Assembly: GCA_001775355.1 (NCBI GenBank)
Contig: MEWM01000105.1
Location: 1 to 12,297, forward strand
DNA length: 12,297 bases
Source: a candidate division Zixibacteria bacterium RBG_16_43_9
GTDB lineage: Bacteria; Zixibacteria; MSB-5A5; RBG-16-43-9
Direction: 5' to 3'
The position numbers and the translations under genes are program-made. Below are positions 1-6,370 of this stretch, one piece after another. Positions within the stretch are counted from its first letter, which is position 1; every line of letters begins with the position of its first letter. Below the pieces are notes generated by a model that saw nothing but the letters and a program-made list of their open reading frames with translations, did not search any database and had not been told where the DNA came from.

Positions 1-245
1 GTGTGGAGATCGAATTCGAGAAAGAGGCGATAGGGGAGATTGCCCATATAGCCAATTTAGTAAACGAGCGGACTGAGAATATAGGTGCTAGAAGACTGCA
101 TACGGTTATGACCACTCTTTTAGAGGATATTATGTTCAAGATACCGGAGATGAAAATGGAGAAAATCGTGGTGACGAAAAAGATGGTGGAAGATACTCTG
201 AAGGCGATAGTGGAGGATAAGGATTTAAGTAGGTATATTCTTTAA
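1..245 (+). CDS. hslU: HslU, ATPase subunit of the HslUV protease (C-terminal end, partial)
   Basis: This is the last 80 or so residues of HslU, the AAA+ unfoldase that feeds substrates to the HslV peptidase in the cytoplasm. What is visible is the C-terminal small AAA domain: the block NERTENIGARRLHTV carries the sensor-2 arginine region typical of HslU, followed by LLEDI and the very conserved end DLSRYIL, which in the family inserts its C-terminus into HslV pockets. The reading frame is open to the left edge. The GTG at position 3 is an internal valine codon, not a start, because the full protein is about 440-460 residues and the N-terminal Walker motifs lie outside the window. hslV would be expected further upstream. 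The identification is firm from the C-terminal signature. Confidence 0.95.
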   Translation, partial: VEIEFEKEAIGEIAHIANLVNERTENIGARRLHTVMTTLLEDIMFKIPEMKMEKIVVTKKMVEDTLKAIVEDKDLSRYIL

Positions 246-267
246 CCCTACCCTTCTACCCTTCACC

Positions 268-299
268 GGTTCAAGAGTTCAAGGGTTAAAAGGTTCAAA
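268..299. repeat. Four-copy 8-bp imperfect tandem repeat
   Basis: Four consecutive 8-mers are visible: GGTTCAAG, AGTTCAAG, GGTTAAAA and GGTTCAAA. No function can be assigned. It lies between the hslU stop codon and the first terminator-like hairpin. Confidence 0.6.
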
Positions 300-354
300 G
301 GGAAAAGAAAAAGACGTGATCGTTATCCGTTTACCGTGAGCGTGAAGTTCGTAG

Positions 355-385
355 CGTCCGGGTTTATCCCGGACGTTTTTCTTTT
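355..385 (+). terminator. Probable rho-independent terminator after hslU (also a GTAGCG-type palindrome)
   Basis: CGTCCGGG (355-362) pairs perfectly with CCCGGACG (368-375) across a 5-nt TTTAT loop, and is followed at once by TTTTTCTTTT (376-385). This is a classic intrinsic terminator layout about 110 nt after the hslU stop. The hairpin is preceded by GTAG, as in other palindromes in this window, so it may be a dispersed element recruited as a terminator. Confidence 0.6.
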
Positions 386-389
386 CGTA

Positions 390-422
390 GGGACAGAATC
401 CGCCTGAGGCGGATTCTGTCCT
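390..422. repeat. GGGACAGAA-type hairpin, copy 1
   Basis: GGACAGAATCCGCC (391-404) pairs perfectly with GGCGGATTCTGTCC (408-421) around a TGA loop, giving a 14-bp stem, with one further G-T pair outside (390/422). The outer word GTAGGGACAGAA also starts the hairpin at 2994, so this is a dispersed palindrome rather than a one-off. No T-run follows it. Confidence 0.7.
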
Positions 423-445
423 AATACCTTTAAGCGGATCTTTTT

Positions 446-471
446 CCCGTCGGGCTTAAACCCCACGCTAC
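446..471 (-). repeat. Inverted copy of the GTAGCG-type element
   Basis: Read on the - strand this is GTAGCGTGGGG, TTTA, AGCCCGACGGG. It matches the layout of the element at 351-375 (GTAGCGTCCGGG, TTTA, TCCCGGACG) in the opposite orientation about 100 nt away. The stem here is imperfect. Confidence 0.45.
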
Positions 472-477
472 TGAAGG

Positions 478-511
478 ACCTCACCCTGACCTTCTCCTAA
501 GAGGAGAGGGG
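478..511. repeat. CCTCACCCTGACC-type dispersed element (candidate)
   Basis: The stretch begins CCTCACCCTGACC and contains TCTCCT (493-498) pairing with AGGAGA (502-507) around a 3-nt loop. Words of this type recur in intergenic regions of many bacterial genomes. Only one copy is present here, so the call rests on recognition rather than on comparison within the window. Confidence 0.3.
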
Positions 512-529
512 ACATCATGTTGATTTTTC

Positions 530-557
530 TTGACTTGTAGGGAATCTTTCTTAAATT
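530..557 (+). promoter_or_regulatory. Candidate sigma-70-type promoter of argF
   Basis: TTGACT at 530-535 is followed after 16 bases by TAAATT at 552-557, about 30 nt before the argF start. The -35 box is good and the -10 box is weak (4 of 6). The same -10 word with the same 16-base spacer occurs upstream of the M28 peptidase gene (3101-3128), which makes both calls more believable. Confidence 0.45.
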
Positions 558-588
558 TATGCCAATTTAGCTTATTCCAGGAGCAAAT

Positions 589-1521
589 ATGAAAAGAGAT
601 TTTTTAGCGGTTTCAGATTTTTCCTATAAGGAGGTCAAAGAGGTTTTTAAACTGACTGGGGATATGAAGAAAGGGAAGATTAAACCCCAGCCCCTTAAGA
701 ATAAAGCTGCTGTATGCATATTCCACAAGCCTTCTTTAAGAACCAGGATAAGTTTCGAGGTAGGGATTCAGCAGTTAGGCGGCAGGTCTCTTTACATCAC
801 TGGGAATGAATTCAAGTTAGGTAAAAAAGATGATCCGGAAAAAAGGGAATGGTACTATGATGGGGCAGAGGTTTTGTCCCGGATGATAGACCTTATTGTC
901 ATCCGCACCTTCGAGCACTCCGGGGTCGAGGAATTAGCCAAATTCGCCAGGGTCCCGGTGATTAATGCCCTGACGAACCTTTATCATCCCTGCCAGATTT
1001 TAGGAGACCTTTTCACCATTTTCGAAAAGAAGAAAAAAATCGAAAATGTTTCCATCGCCTATCTTGGGGATGGCAATAACGTCTGCAACTCCTTTTTAGA
1101 TGCAGCTTCCTTAATACCTCTGGATTTACGCATAGGCACCTCTCCTGAGACTCTGCCGGATAAGGATGTTCTGGAAAGGGCAAAAAAATCGAATTTGAGC
1201 AAGATAAATTTGACCTATGACCCGGTTGAAGCTGTCAGAAATACAGATGTGGTTTACACGGACGTGTGGGCAAGTATGGGCCAGGAAAGTCAATATGAGA
1301 AAAAAGCCAATCTCCTGCGAAAATTTCAGGTTAATTCCGAACTATTAAGATATGCTAAAAAGGATAGTCTGGTGATGCACTGCCTGCCTGCTCATCGGGG
1401 TGAGGAGATAACAGATGAGACGATGGATGGGAAAAACTCGGTCGTTTTTGACCAGGCAGAGAACAGACTGCATATCCAGAAAGGGATCATCGTCGAGCTA
1501 CTAAAGAAGTCCAAAGGCTGA
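589..1521 (+). CDS. argF: Ornithine carbamoyltransferase
   Basis: Catalyses carbamoyl phosphate + L-ornithine to citrulline + phosphate, in cytoplasmic arginine biosynthesis. At 310 residues it has normal family length. Visible motifs in order: the carbamoyl-phosphate loop SLRTR at 49-53 (the STRTR motif with Leu, a common variant), RTFEHSGVEELAKFA near 106-120, HPCQ at 133-136, the beta-alpha turn LGDGNN near 159-164, the ornithine-side DVWASMG at 225-231, and HCLPAHRG at 264-271. The SMG motif favours true ornithine transcarbamylase over N-acetyl- or N-succinylornithine relatives. The segment after the first lobe (about 75-92, KLGKKDDPEKREWYYDG) looks a few residues longer than usual. The ATG follows AGGAG at 579-583. 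No other arginine gene adjoins it, so its regulation as part of an arginine operon is not evident. Confidence 0.93.
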   Translation: MKRDFLAVSDFSYKEVKEVFKLTGDMKKGKIKPQPLKNKAAVCIFHKPSLRTRISFEVGIQQLGGRSLYITGNEFKLGKKDDPEKREWYYDGAEVLSRMIDLIVIRTFEHSGVEELAKFARVPVINALTNLYHPCQILGDLFTIFEKKKKIENVSIAYLGDGNNVCNSFLDAASLIPLDLRIGTSPETLPDKDVLERAKKSNLSKINLTYDPVEAVRNTDVVYTDVWASMGQESQYEKKANLLRKFQVNSELLRYAKKDSLVMHCLPAHRGEEITDETMDGKNSVVFDQAENRLHIQKGIIVELLKKSKG

Positions 1522-1550
1522 AGGCTATAGTCTAAAGTCAAAAAAGATCG

Positions 1551-1573
1551 TAGCGCGACCCTTTCAGGGTCGC
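1551..1573. repeat. GTAGCG-type palindrome downstream of argF
   Basis: GCGACCCT (1555-1562) pairs perfectly with AGGGTCGC (1566-1573) around a TTC loop, and GTAG precedes it. No T-run follows, so it is less convincing as a terminator than the hairpin at 355, though it lies only about 30 nt after the argF stop. Confidence 0.6.
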
Positions 1574-1581
1574 TTAAACAA

Positions 1582-1656
1582 GTTGCTCAATTTATTGAGC
1601 CATTTTACTTGGTGCTGGTCTAAGACCAACGTCATTATTTTCGTCCATATGGGCGA
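1582..1656. repeat. Mosaic of three short palindromes
   Basis: Three palindromes follow one another. (a) GTTGCTCAA, TTTA, TTGAGC at 1582-1600, a member of the covarying hairpin family also seen at 6241-6262 and 6847-6896. (b) TGGTC, TAA, GACCA at 1616-1628. (c) TCGTCCAT / ATGGGCGA at 1641-1656, with one T-G pair. Together with 1551-1573 they fill most of the argF-1701 gap. Confidence 0.55.
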
Positions 1657-1658
1657 AG

Positions 1659-1678
1659 AGCAAAAGTCGAATAGCGAA
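1659..1678 (+). repeat. AGCAAAA..TAGCGAA leader repeat, copy 1
   Basis: AGCAAAAGTCGAATAGCGAA here matches 17 of 20 bases with 6346-6365. Both copies end shortly before a start codon (1701 and 6371). It may be a dispersed repeat fragment or a shared leader element. Confidence 0.4.
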
Positions 1679-1700
1679 CCGCGAAACCAAAGGAGGTTCT

Positions 1701-2453
1701 ATGTTCAACAAAAAATCTTTACTCTGGCTCTGCCTGTTCTTCTTTCTTGTCCAGATAACCAGTGCCCAGATGCCAGGAATTCCAGGTCCCGGCAACATGC
1801 CCAAGATGTTCGGTGAGTTCAAGATGCCACAGGTAGGAAGCTATGCCGAGTACAAAATGACCTACCCGTCTGAAAAGGTAGAGACAATCGTCAAAATGTC
1901 CATAGTTGGGAAAGAAAAAACTCCAGATGGTAAGGAGCTTTACTGGTATGAATACCAGACCACTGATCCCAAAACCGAGAATATCGACATCGTCAAGATG
2001 CTAATCTCTGGAGATCCTCAGAAAAAAGGGACCATAAACCGGATGATCTTCAAGCATAATCAGGATAAAGCAATGGAGCTTCCGGAAGAAATGATGCGGA
2101 TGATAAATGCCCCGATGAAGAAAGAAGAAAAAATCAAAAAAGAGGGAGAAGTCAAGAATCTGGGCAAGGAGAAGATGCAAACCCCTGCGGGAATTTTAGA
2201 ATGTTTTCACATGCAATATGTATCAGAAAATAAAGAGGTATCAGACGTCTGGCAGGCTAAGGAGGTTCCATTTTTTGGACTGGCAAAATCAGTTACCCAG
2301 GGAATGAGTATGGAGATCCAGAAATTCGGAAAAGATGCCAAGTCCGCCATAACTGAAGAGCCTCAGAAATTAGTTATACCCCGGACCGAGAAGATGGAAC
2401 AAGCACCAGGTATTGATACTTTGAAGAAAGAGCTTCCCAAAATACCCAAATAA
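1701..2453 (+). CDS. Secreted protein of unknown function with a TPAG...DVW segment
   Basis: 250 residues. Residues 1-22 are a clear Sec signal peptide (KK, then a hydrophobic core, then ITSA) with predicted cleavage before Gln23, so the mature protein is exported and has no further membrane segment. A short Pro/Met/Gly-rich stretch (24-43) leads into a beta-rich part (VGSYAEYKMTYPSEKVETIVKMSIVGKE, GKELYWYEY), a Lys/Glu-rich middle (about 138-160), and TPAGILECFHMQY (161-173) followed by SDVWQAKEVPFFGLAKS. The arrangement of a 'not-too-long beta sheet, TPAG, Cys, then DVW..VP..GL' recalls uncharacterised periplasmic proteins in Deltaproteobacteria and Acidobacteria whose role I do not know. 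The start is fixed by AAAGGAGG at 1689-1696. It ends in a strong terminator (2487-2531) and seems to be transcribed alone. Confidence 0.75.
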   Translation: MFNKKSLLWLCLFFFLVQITSAQMPGIPGPGNMPKMFGEFKMPQVGSYAEYKMTYPSEKVETIVKMSIVGKEKTPDGKELYWYEYQTTDPKTENIDIVKMLISGDPQKKGTINRMIFKHNQDKAMELPEEMMRMINAPMKKEEKIKKEGEVKNLGKEKMQTPAGILECFHMQYVSENKEVSDVWQAKEVPFFGLAKSVTQGMSMEIQKFGKDAKSAITEEPQKLVIPRTEKMEQAPGIDTLKKELPKIPK

Positions 2454-2486
2454 CCTAAGTAATCGGTGAAAAGCCTGAAGAACATC

Positions 2487-2531
2487 AAAATGGTGGTTTT
2501 CACTCTGAAATGATGACCACCATTTTTGTTT
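2487..2531 (+). terminator. Strong rho-independent terminator after the 1701-2453 gene
   Basis: AAAATGGTGGT (2487-2497) pairs perfectly with ACCACCATTTT (2516-2526), and an inner TTTCA/TGAAA stem (2498-2502, 2506-2510) tightens the loop. The T-rich tail TTTTTGTTT follows. The A-rich 5' arm would also allow some function on the other strand, but no - strand gene is nearby. Confidence 0.8.
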
Positions 2532-2551
2532 GAGAAATCAGAGGCAAGATT

Positions 2552-2983
2552 ATGGAGCTGATAAGAAGGTACTGCGACTGCTTTGTCTGCGGTAATCTGA
2601 ATGATTATGGATTGAAAGTCGATTTTTTTTATGACAAAGGCATAGCCAGAGCTGAGTATGTGGCTGGGGAAAAATTCCAGGGATATAAAGATTTACTGCA
2701 CGGCGGAATCATCTCTGCTCTTTTAGATGAGGTGATGATCAAAGCCGTGATTGCAAGGGGTATCTTAGTAGTTACCGCTGAAATCCAGGTCAAATTCATC
2801 AAGCCGGTGAGAATTGGTGAGAAGTTGTTTCTGGAAGGGAAGATCACTGGAGAACAGAAGAAAATATTCACAGCCGAAGGGACAGTCAGTAACTCGAAAG
2901 GGAAAATAGTCGCTGCAGGGCAAGGAAGGTTTTTTAAAGTCACGGAAAGGATGCAGAATGTCTTAGATGAGAGCCTGGAGTAA
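2552..2983 (+). CDS. PaaI/4HBT-family hot-dog thioesterase
   Basis: 143 residues, a single hot-dog domain, cytoplasmic with no signal peptide. The N-terminal CDCFVCGNLNDYGLKVDF resembles the CFVCG..N..GL opening of PaaI-like/THEM4-type thioesterases, and LLHGGIISALLDEVM carries the HGG turn and the helix with acidic residues that forms the active site in this fold. The later strand VTAEIQVKFIKPVRIGEKLFLEGKI is the usual central beta sheet. Such enzymes hydrolyse acyl-CoA thioesters, but the natural substrate cannot be read from sequence. GAGG (2541-2544) lies 7 nt before the ATG. It stands alone between a terminator and a hairpin. Family assignment is good; the specific reaction is open. Confidence 0.82.
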   Translation: MELIRRYCDCFVCGNLNDYGLKVDFFYDKGIARAEYVAGEKFQGYKDLLHGGIISALLDEVMIKAVIARGILVVTAEIQVKFIKPVRIGEKLFLEGKITGEQKKIFTAEGTVSNSKGKIVAAGQGRFFKVTERMQNVLDESLE

Positions 2984-2993
2984 GGTCTCGCTG

Positions 2994-3019
2994 TAGGGAC
3001 AGAACACCGTTCTGTCCCC
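2994..3019. repeat. GGGACAGAA-type hairpin, copy 2
   Basis: GGGACAGAAC (2996-3005) pairs perfectly with GTTCTGTCCC (3009-3018) around an ACC loop, and GTA precedes it. It shares GTAGGGACAGAA and the 3-nt loop with the hairpin at 390-422 but has a different inner stem. It lies just after the thioesterase stop. Confidence 0.65.
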
Positions 3020-3100
3020 ACAACCCCGAAAAGACGATTCAATTAAGTCTGTGATGCATTGAAACCCAGCAATTCGTCCCCATATTGTGGACAAGCACTC

Positions 3101-3128
3101 TTGACAATGCCATTTTTTTCCTTAAATT
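3101..3128 (+). promoter_or_regulatory. Probable sigma-70-type promoter of the M28 peptidase gene
   Basis: A perfect TTGACA (3101-3106), 16-base spacer, then TAAATT (3123-3128). The start codon is at 3175, so the leader would be about 40 nt and includes AAGGAGG at 3162-3168. Confidence 0.6.
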
Positions 3129-3174
3129 GCTCTATGAGTTAAAAGTTCTTTCTCAACCTTAAAGGAGGAGACTT

Positions 3175-6099
3175 ATGTTCTGGAGAAAGATTCAGTTTTT
3201 AGGTTTTGGGGCTTTGCTAGTTGTTTTTCTTTTTAACTTTTCTTCTGGTGCGCAGCCGGTCCTGGTCAAAATCGACCTTAAGACGGCAAAGGATTACCAG
3301 TTAGCAGCCGAAGCTGGGCTAAAAGCTTTTGTAAGACTGGATAAAGCTTATCTGGGTGAAATCGAGAAAGATAAGATCGAAAAATTAGAGTTTGCTAAAA
3401 TTCCTTACCAGATTATAGATGAAACTCCCTGGACCCAGGAATATTTCCTGGTCACAAAGTCTTTATTTAGAACGAAAGTAAATCTTTCAAATTACGGGCA
3501 GGTTTTATTAGATGAGGATGATTTAACCTTACTGAAAACTGATCAGAACAAAGCTCTGGAGCTTCTTAATTTCGGGTATCGTCTGACCAGGGTTACTCCA
3601 CAGGTTATTCCTTTGAAATACACTCCTCCTCCTTCACCTTCCATTCCGGTCTCATCCTATTCTCCGGAAAGAGACACTCTGGTTGGTCAGGTTTCCATAG
3701 ATTCTTTGAGGTCCTATCTGTTAAAACTGCAATCTTTTGACACCAGATTTGTTTATTCCGATTCGATTGTGAAAGCCCGGCACTGGCTTTATGATAAGTT
3801 TAAAGAGTTCGGGATCGATAGCGTTTATTTCTATCCTTTCACCACCTGGGATTGGTTCATAGAAGGTTGGCTACAGGATTCTAATGTGGTGGCAGTAATC
3901 CCGGGGACAGTTGCTCCGGATAAAGTTATTGTAGTAGGCGGACATTACGATTCTGTGAACTGGGGCATGTGGAATTTTAATGATCCAGCACCGGGAGCAG
4001 ATGATAATGGCAGTGGAACTGCGGCTACTTTAGAGATAGCCAGGCTATTAGCACATCGTCCTTTATCAAAGACAGTTATCTTGATGCCATTTGCGGCTGA
4101 GGAGCTTGGTCTTTACGGAAGCTCGGCTTATGCCTGGGATGCGGCTTCTCAAGGGAAGGATATTCAGTTGATGATTAATTTTGATATGATAGCTCACTGG
4201 CCAAACTCAACTGAAATGAATATCCATACAGACCTCCCTTCTCTGCCTTATGCTTTACTTTTAACCCAGATGGCAGGTTTATATACCAGCCTCACTCCTC
4301 ATATATTGGGGAATTCATCCAGCAGTGATAGCTGGCCCTTTTCTCAGGTAGGGTATAACATCATATACAGTGCTGAACGCATCTTCAGTAATAACTGGCA
4401 CCAACCTACAGATTCTGTATCTTATACGAATATCCCTTATATGAGCCAGATCGTCAAAATGAACTTAGCTACTTTAATCGAGGTAGCAGAGTCTCCCGGT
4501 CCAGTTGAGAGCTTGCAGGTAGTGGATGCCGGAGATGGAGAAAAGCTTTATTTAAGCTGGGCTCCTTTGCTGGAAAATAACCTGGTTGAATACAAGGTGT
4601 ATTATGGCACGCAGAGCGGGGTTTATACTGATACCCACACTGTTCCTTTAACCATCAACTCAGATACATTGCGAAATCTTCAAACCGGGGTGCCTTATTA
4701 TATGGCTGTTACAGCGGTGAATAATTTAGGTAAAGAAAGTTTTTACAAAATAGAGATTGTAGGCACCCCACATGCAATCCCACAGGCACCTTCAGGGCTT
4801 ACTGCCCAGACTGGCTATTTCAAGATAAACTTATCCTGGCAGCCCAATCAGGAGGCAGACCTTGCCTACTATAAGGTTTATCGCAGCACCACTTCCGACT
4901 CAGGTTATGACAGTATCGCTACCGGGATAAAGGGTCTTTCCTATCTGGACAGCACTGTCCAGGGAGGTTGGTATTATTATTGCGTAACCGCAGTGGACAC
5001 TTCAGGGAATGAGAGCAGTTTTTCGCCAGAGGTGAGGATGATCGCCATCACCTTAGATCAGGGAATCCTGGTAATAGACGAGACCGGCAACAGCATGGGA
5101 AATCCTCCTATGCCCTCCAGTGATTTTCAGCAGGACAGTTTATATTCGGAGCTATTTTCCGGGTATCAGGTGAGTTTTTATGAATATACCGAAATCTCCA
5201 CCCAGCCCTCGATCATCGACTTGGGCCCTTATTCGACAGTGGTATGGCTGGATGATGATTTTCAGATCTTCAATTTTGTAACGGATAAAGATGATAACCT
5301 GATAAAGGAGTATTTGGGGTATGGAGGCAGGTTTATCTTATTTAGCTGGACTGGTTTAAGGAGGTTTGCGGGAACTTTGCCCAAGCCATTTTATCCGGGT
5401 AGTTTTGTCTATGATTATCTGCACATAAGCTGGGCAAATGAGAACCCTGTAAACGATTTTGCCGGAGCTTTTTCCTATGACACTTTATTTTATCCGGAGA
5501 TTGAATCAGACACTTTGAAATATATAAGCGACTGGCAAGGTAGATTAAAGTATGTGAATATATTCAACTTGAGACCTGGAGCGCAAGCGTTATATTATTT
5601 TGATTCCTATTCGGATAACCCGGCTTATGAGGGTAAGGTATGCGGTTTGAAGTATGATGGCACCGATTACAAATTAGCCTTTTTTGGGTTACCCTTATAT
5701 TATCTGGAAGCACCGGGTGCAAAGGAAATGGTAAGGTCATTGATGAGGGATTTTGGAGAGCCATTGGGGGTGGAGGATAATCCTTCTGCAGCTCTGCCAC
5801 AGAGATATGACCTTGCGCAGAACTACCCGAATCCGTTTAACCCTTCCACCACCATACCCTTCCAAGCCGGTAGCAGGAAGCCTGGAGCTGGTAGACCCAG
5901 CCACACCACCCTGAAGATCTACAACATCCTGGGGCAGTTGGTGAGGACACTGGTGGATGAGGAAAAAGTTCCAGGAAACTATAAAGTCATCTGGGATGGG
6001 AAGGACAATTTGGGCAAAGAGGTAGGAAGCGGGATATATTTCTACCAGTTAAGAACTGAGGAATACACAGCTACTAAGAAGATGGTTTTGTTGCGGTAA
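3175..6099 (+). CDS. Secreted M28 zinc peptidase with FN3 repeats and a C-terminal sorting domain
   Basis: 974 residues, exported. The signal peptide covers about 1-26 (WRK, hydrophobic core, SSGA before Gln). A propeptide-like region follows. The M28 domain (about 180-440) shows all the co-catalytic zinc ligands: His257 in GGHYDS, Asp276 in PGADDNGSG, catalytic Glu309 and ligand Glu310 in AAEELGLYGS, Asp337 in NFDMIA, and His409 in WHQPTDS. Two fibronectin type III domains follow (about 443-533 and 536-620), then an alpha/beta domain beginning ILVIDETGNSM (about 628-865) resembling the ThuA/GATase-like modules in such proteins. The end (883-974) is YPNPFNPSTT, then IYNILGQLVRTL, WDGKDNLG and GIYFYQL, the FlgD-Ig-like/type IX-style sorting domain of FCB-group bacteria. 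Likely an extracellular aminopeptidase or related enzyme held at, or released from, the cell surface. Start fixed by AAGGAGG 6 nt upstream. Confidence 0.9.
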   Translation: MFWRKIQFLGFGALLVVFLFNFSSGAQPVLVKIDLKTAKDYQLAAEAGLKAFVRLDKAYLGEIEKDKIEKLEFAKIPYQIIDETPWTQEYFLVTKSLFRTKVNLSNYGQVLLDEDDLTLLKTDQNKALELLNFGYRLTRVTPQVIPLKYTPPPSPSIPVSSYSPERDTLVGQVSIDSLRSYLLKLQSFDTRFVYSDSIVKARHWLYDKFKEFGIDSVYFYPFTTWDWFIEGWLQDSNVVAVIPGTVAPDKVIVVGGHYDSVNWGMWNFNDPAPGADDNGSGTAATLEIARLLAHRPLSKTVILMPFAAEELGLYGSSAYAWDAASQGKDIQLMINFDMIAHWPNSTEMNIHTDLPSLPYALLLTQMAGLYTSLTPHILGNSSSSDSWPFSQVGYNIIYSAERIFSNNWHQPTDSVSYTNIPYMSQIVKMNLATLIEVAESPGPVESLQVVDAGDGEKLYLSWAPLLENNLVEYKVYYGTQSGVYTDTHTVPLTINSDTLRNLQTGVPYYMAVTAVNNLGKESFYKIEIVGTPHAIPQAPSGLTAQTGYFKINLSWQPNQEADLAYYKVYRSTTSDSGYDSIATGIKGLSYLDSTVQGGWYYYCVTAVDTSGNESSFSPEVRMIAITLDQGILVIDETGNSMGNPPMPSSDFQQDSLYSELFSGYQVSFYEYTEISTQPSIIDLGPYSTVVWLDDDFQIFNFVTDKDDNLIKEYLGYGGRFILFSWTGLRRFAGTLPKPFYPGSFVYDYLHISWANENPVNDFAGAFSYDTLFYPEIESDTLKYISDWQGRLKYVNIFNLRPGAQALYYFDSYSDNPAYEGKVCGLKYDGTDYKLAFFGLPLYYLEAPGAKEMVRSLMRDFGEPLGVEDNPSAALPQRYDLAQNYPNPFNPSTTIPFQAGSRKPGAGRPSHTTLKIYNILGQLVRTLVDEEKVPGNYKVIWDGKDNLGKEVGSGIYFYQLRTEEYTATKKMVLLR

Positions 6100-6124
6100 G
6101 CTTCTATTTTTGTAGCTGGTATCT

Positions 6125-6210
6125 GTCATTGCGAGGAGTCCATCAGGACGACGAAGCAATCCTTACAGGGTGGAGGGATTGCTTCGCTCCTTTAAGTCGC
6201 TCGCAATGAC
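6125..6210. repeat. GTCATTGCGAG...CTCGCAATGAC nested inverted-repeat element
   Basis: Outer arms GTCATTGCGAG (6125-6135) and CTCGCAATGAC (6200-6210) are perfect over 11 bp. Inner arms CGAAGCAATCC (6152-6162) and GGATTGCTTCG (6176-6186) are also perfect over 11 bp, with a 13-nt loop. I recognise this as a widespread intergenic repeat type found in many unrelated bacterial genomes. It has no coding capacity. It lies between the peptidase stop and the atpC promoter. Confidence 0.8.
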
Positions 6211-6222
6211 GATCGAAGACAC

Positions 6223-6262
6223 GTTGCTCGGCAATAAAATGCTTGATAAATCAAGCAACTAC
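6223..6262. repeat. Covarying hairpin family, copy with GCTTGA stem and AACTAC tail
   Basis: GCTTGA (6241-6246), TAAA loop, TCAAGC (6251-6256), then AACTAC. An outer pair GTTGCT (6223-6228) and AGCAAC (6254-6259) overlaps it. Related copies are at 1582-1600, 6853-6872 and 6875-6896. Confidence 0.6.
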
Positions 6263-6279
6263 GATTTTCAAGGAAAAAG

Positions 6280-6308
6280 TTGACAGAAGAACTATTTTTT
6301 GATATAAT
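6280..6308 (+). promoter_or_regulatory. Perfect-consensus sigma-70 promoter of atpC
   Basis: TTGACA (6280-6285), exactly 17 bases, TATAAT (6303-6308). All 12 consensus positions match at the optimal spacing. Initiation would fall near 6315, leaving a leader of about 55 nt before atpC. Confidence 0.85.
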
Positions 6309-6345
6309 TACTGTCTGAAGATTAATGATTTGGCAAATAGCCAAC

Positions 6346-6365
6346 AGCAAAAAGCGAGTAGCGAA
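6346..6365 (+). repeat. AGCAAAA..TAGCGAA leader repeat, copy 2
   Basis: AGCAAAAAGCGAGTAGCGAA, 17 of 20 identical to 1659-1678. It ends 5 nt before the atpC start codon and occupies the place where a Shine-Dalgarno sequence would be expected. Confidence 0.4.
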
Positions 6366-6370
6366 TCAAA

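Larger units (their letters stand above)
246..588. other. Repeat-rich intergenic region between hslU and argF
   Basis: No convincing gene is present in these 343 bases. In order the stretch holds an 8-bp tandem repeat (268-299), a hairpin with a T-run that probably ends the hslU transcript (355-385), a 14-bp hairpin (390-422), an inverted copy of the GTAGCG-type element (446-471), a CCTCACCCTGACC-type element with a small hairpin (478-511), and a candidate argF promoter (530-557). Each is described separately where it can be supported. Confidence 0.8.

Noticed and set aside
3..5. GTG as the start of a small 80-residue protein
   Set aside because: The frame matches the C-terminal domain of HslU and is open to the window edge; this is an internal Val.
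1554..1580. Hairpin after argF as a rho-independent terminator
   Set aside because: The stem is good but no T-run follows (TTAAACAAG), so it is listed only as a repeat.
1551..1656. Possible CRISPR-like array in the argF-1701 gap
   Set aside because: The palindromes differ in sequence and spacing, and there are no equal-length direct repeats with unique spacers.
1583..1822. Open frames on both strands over the argF-1701 gap
   Set aside because: They cross palindromic repeats and the signal peptide region of the real gene, have no family resemblance and no plausible start site.
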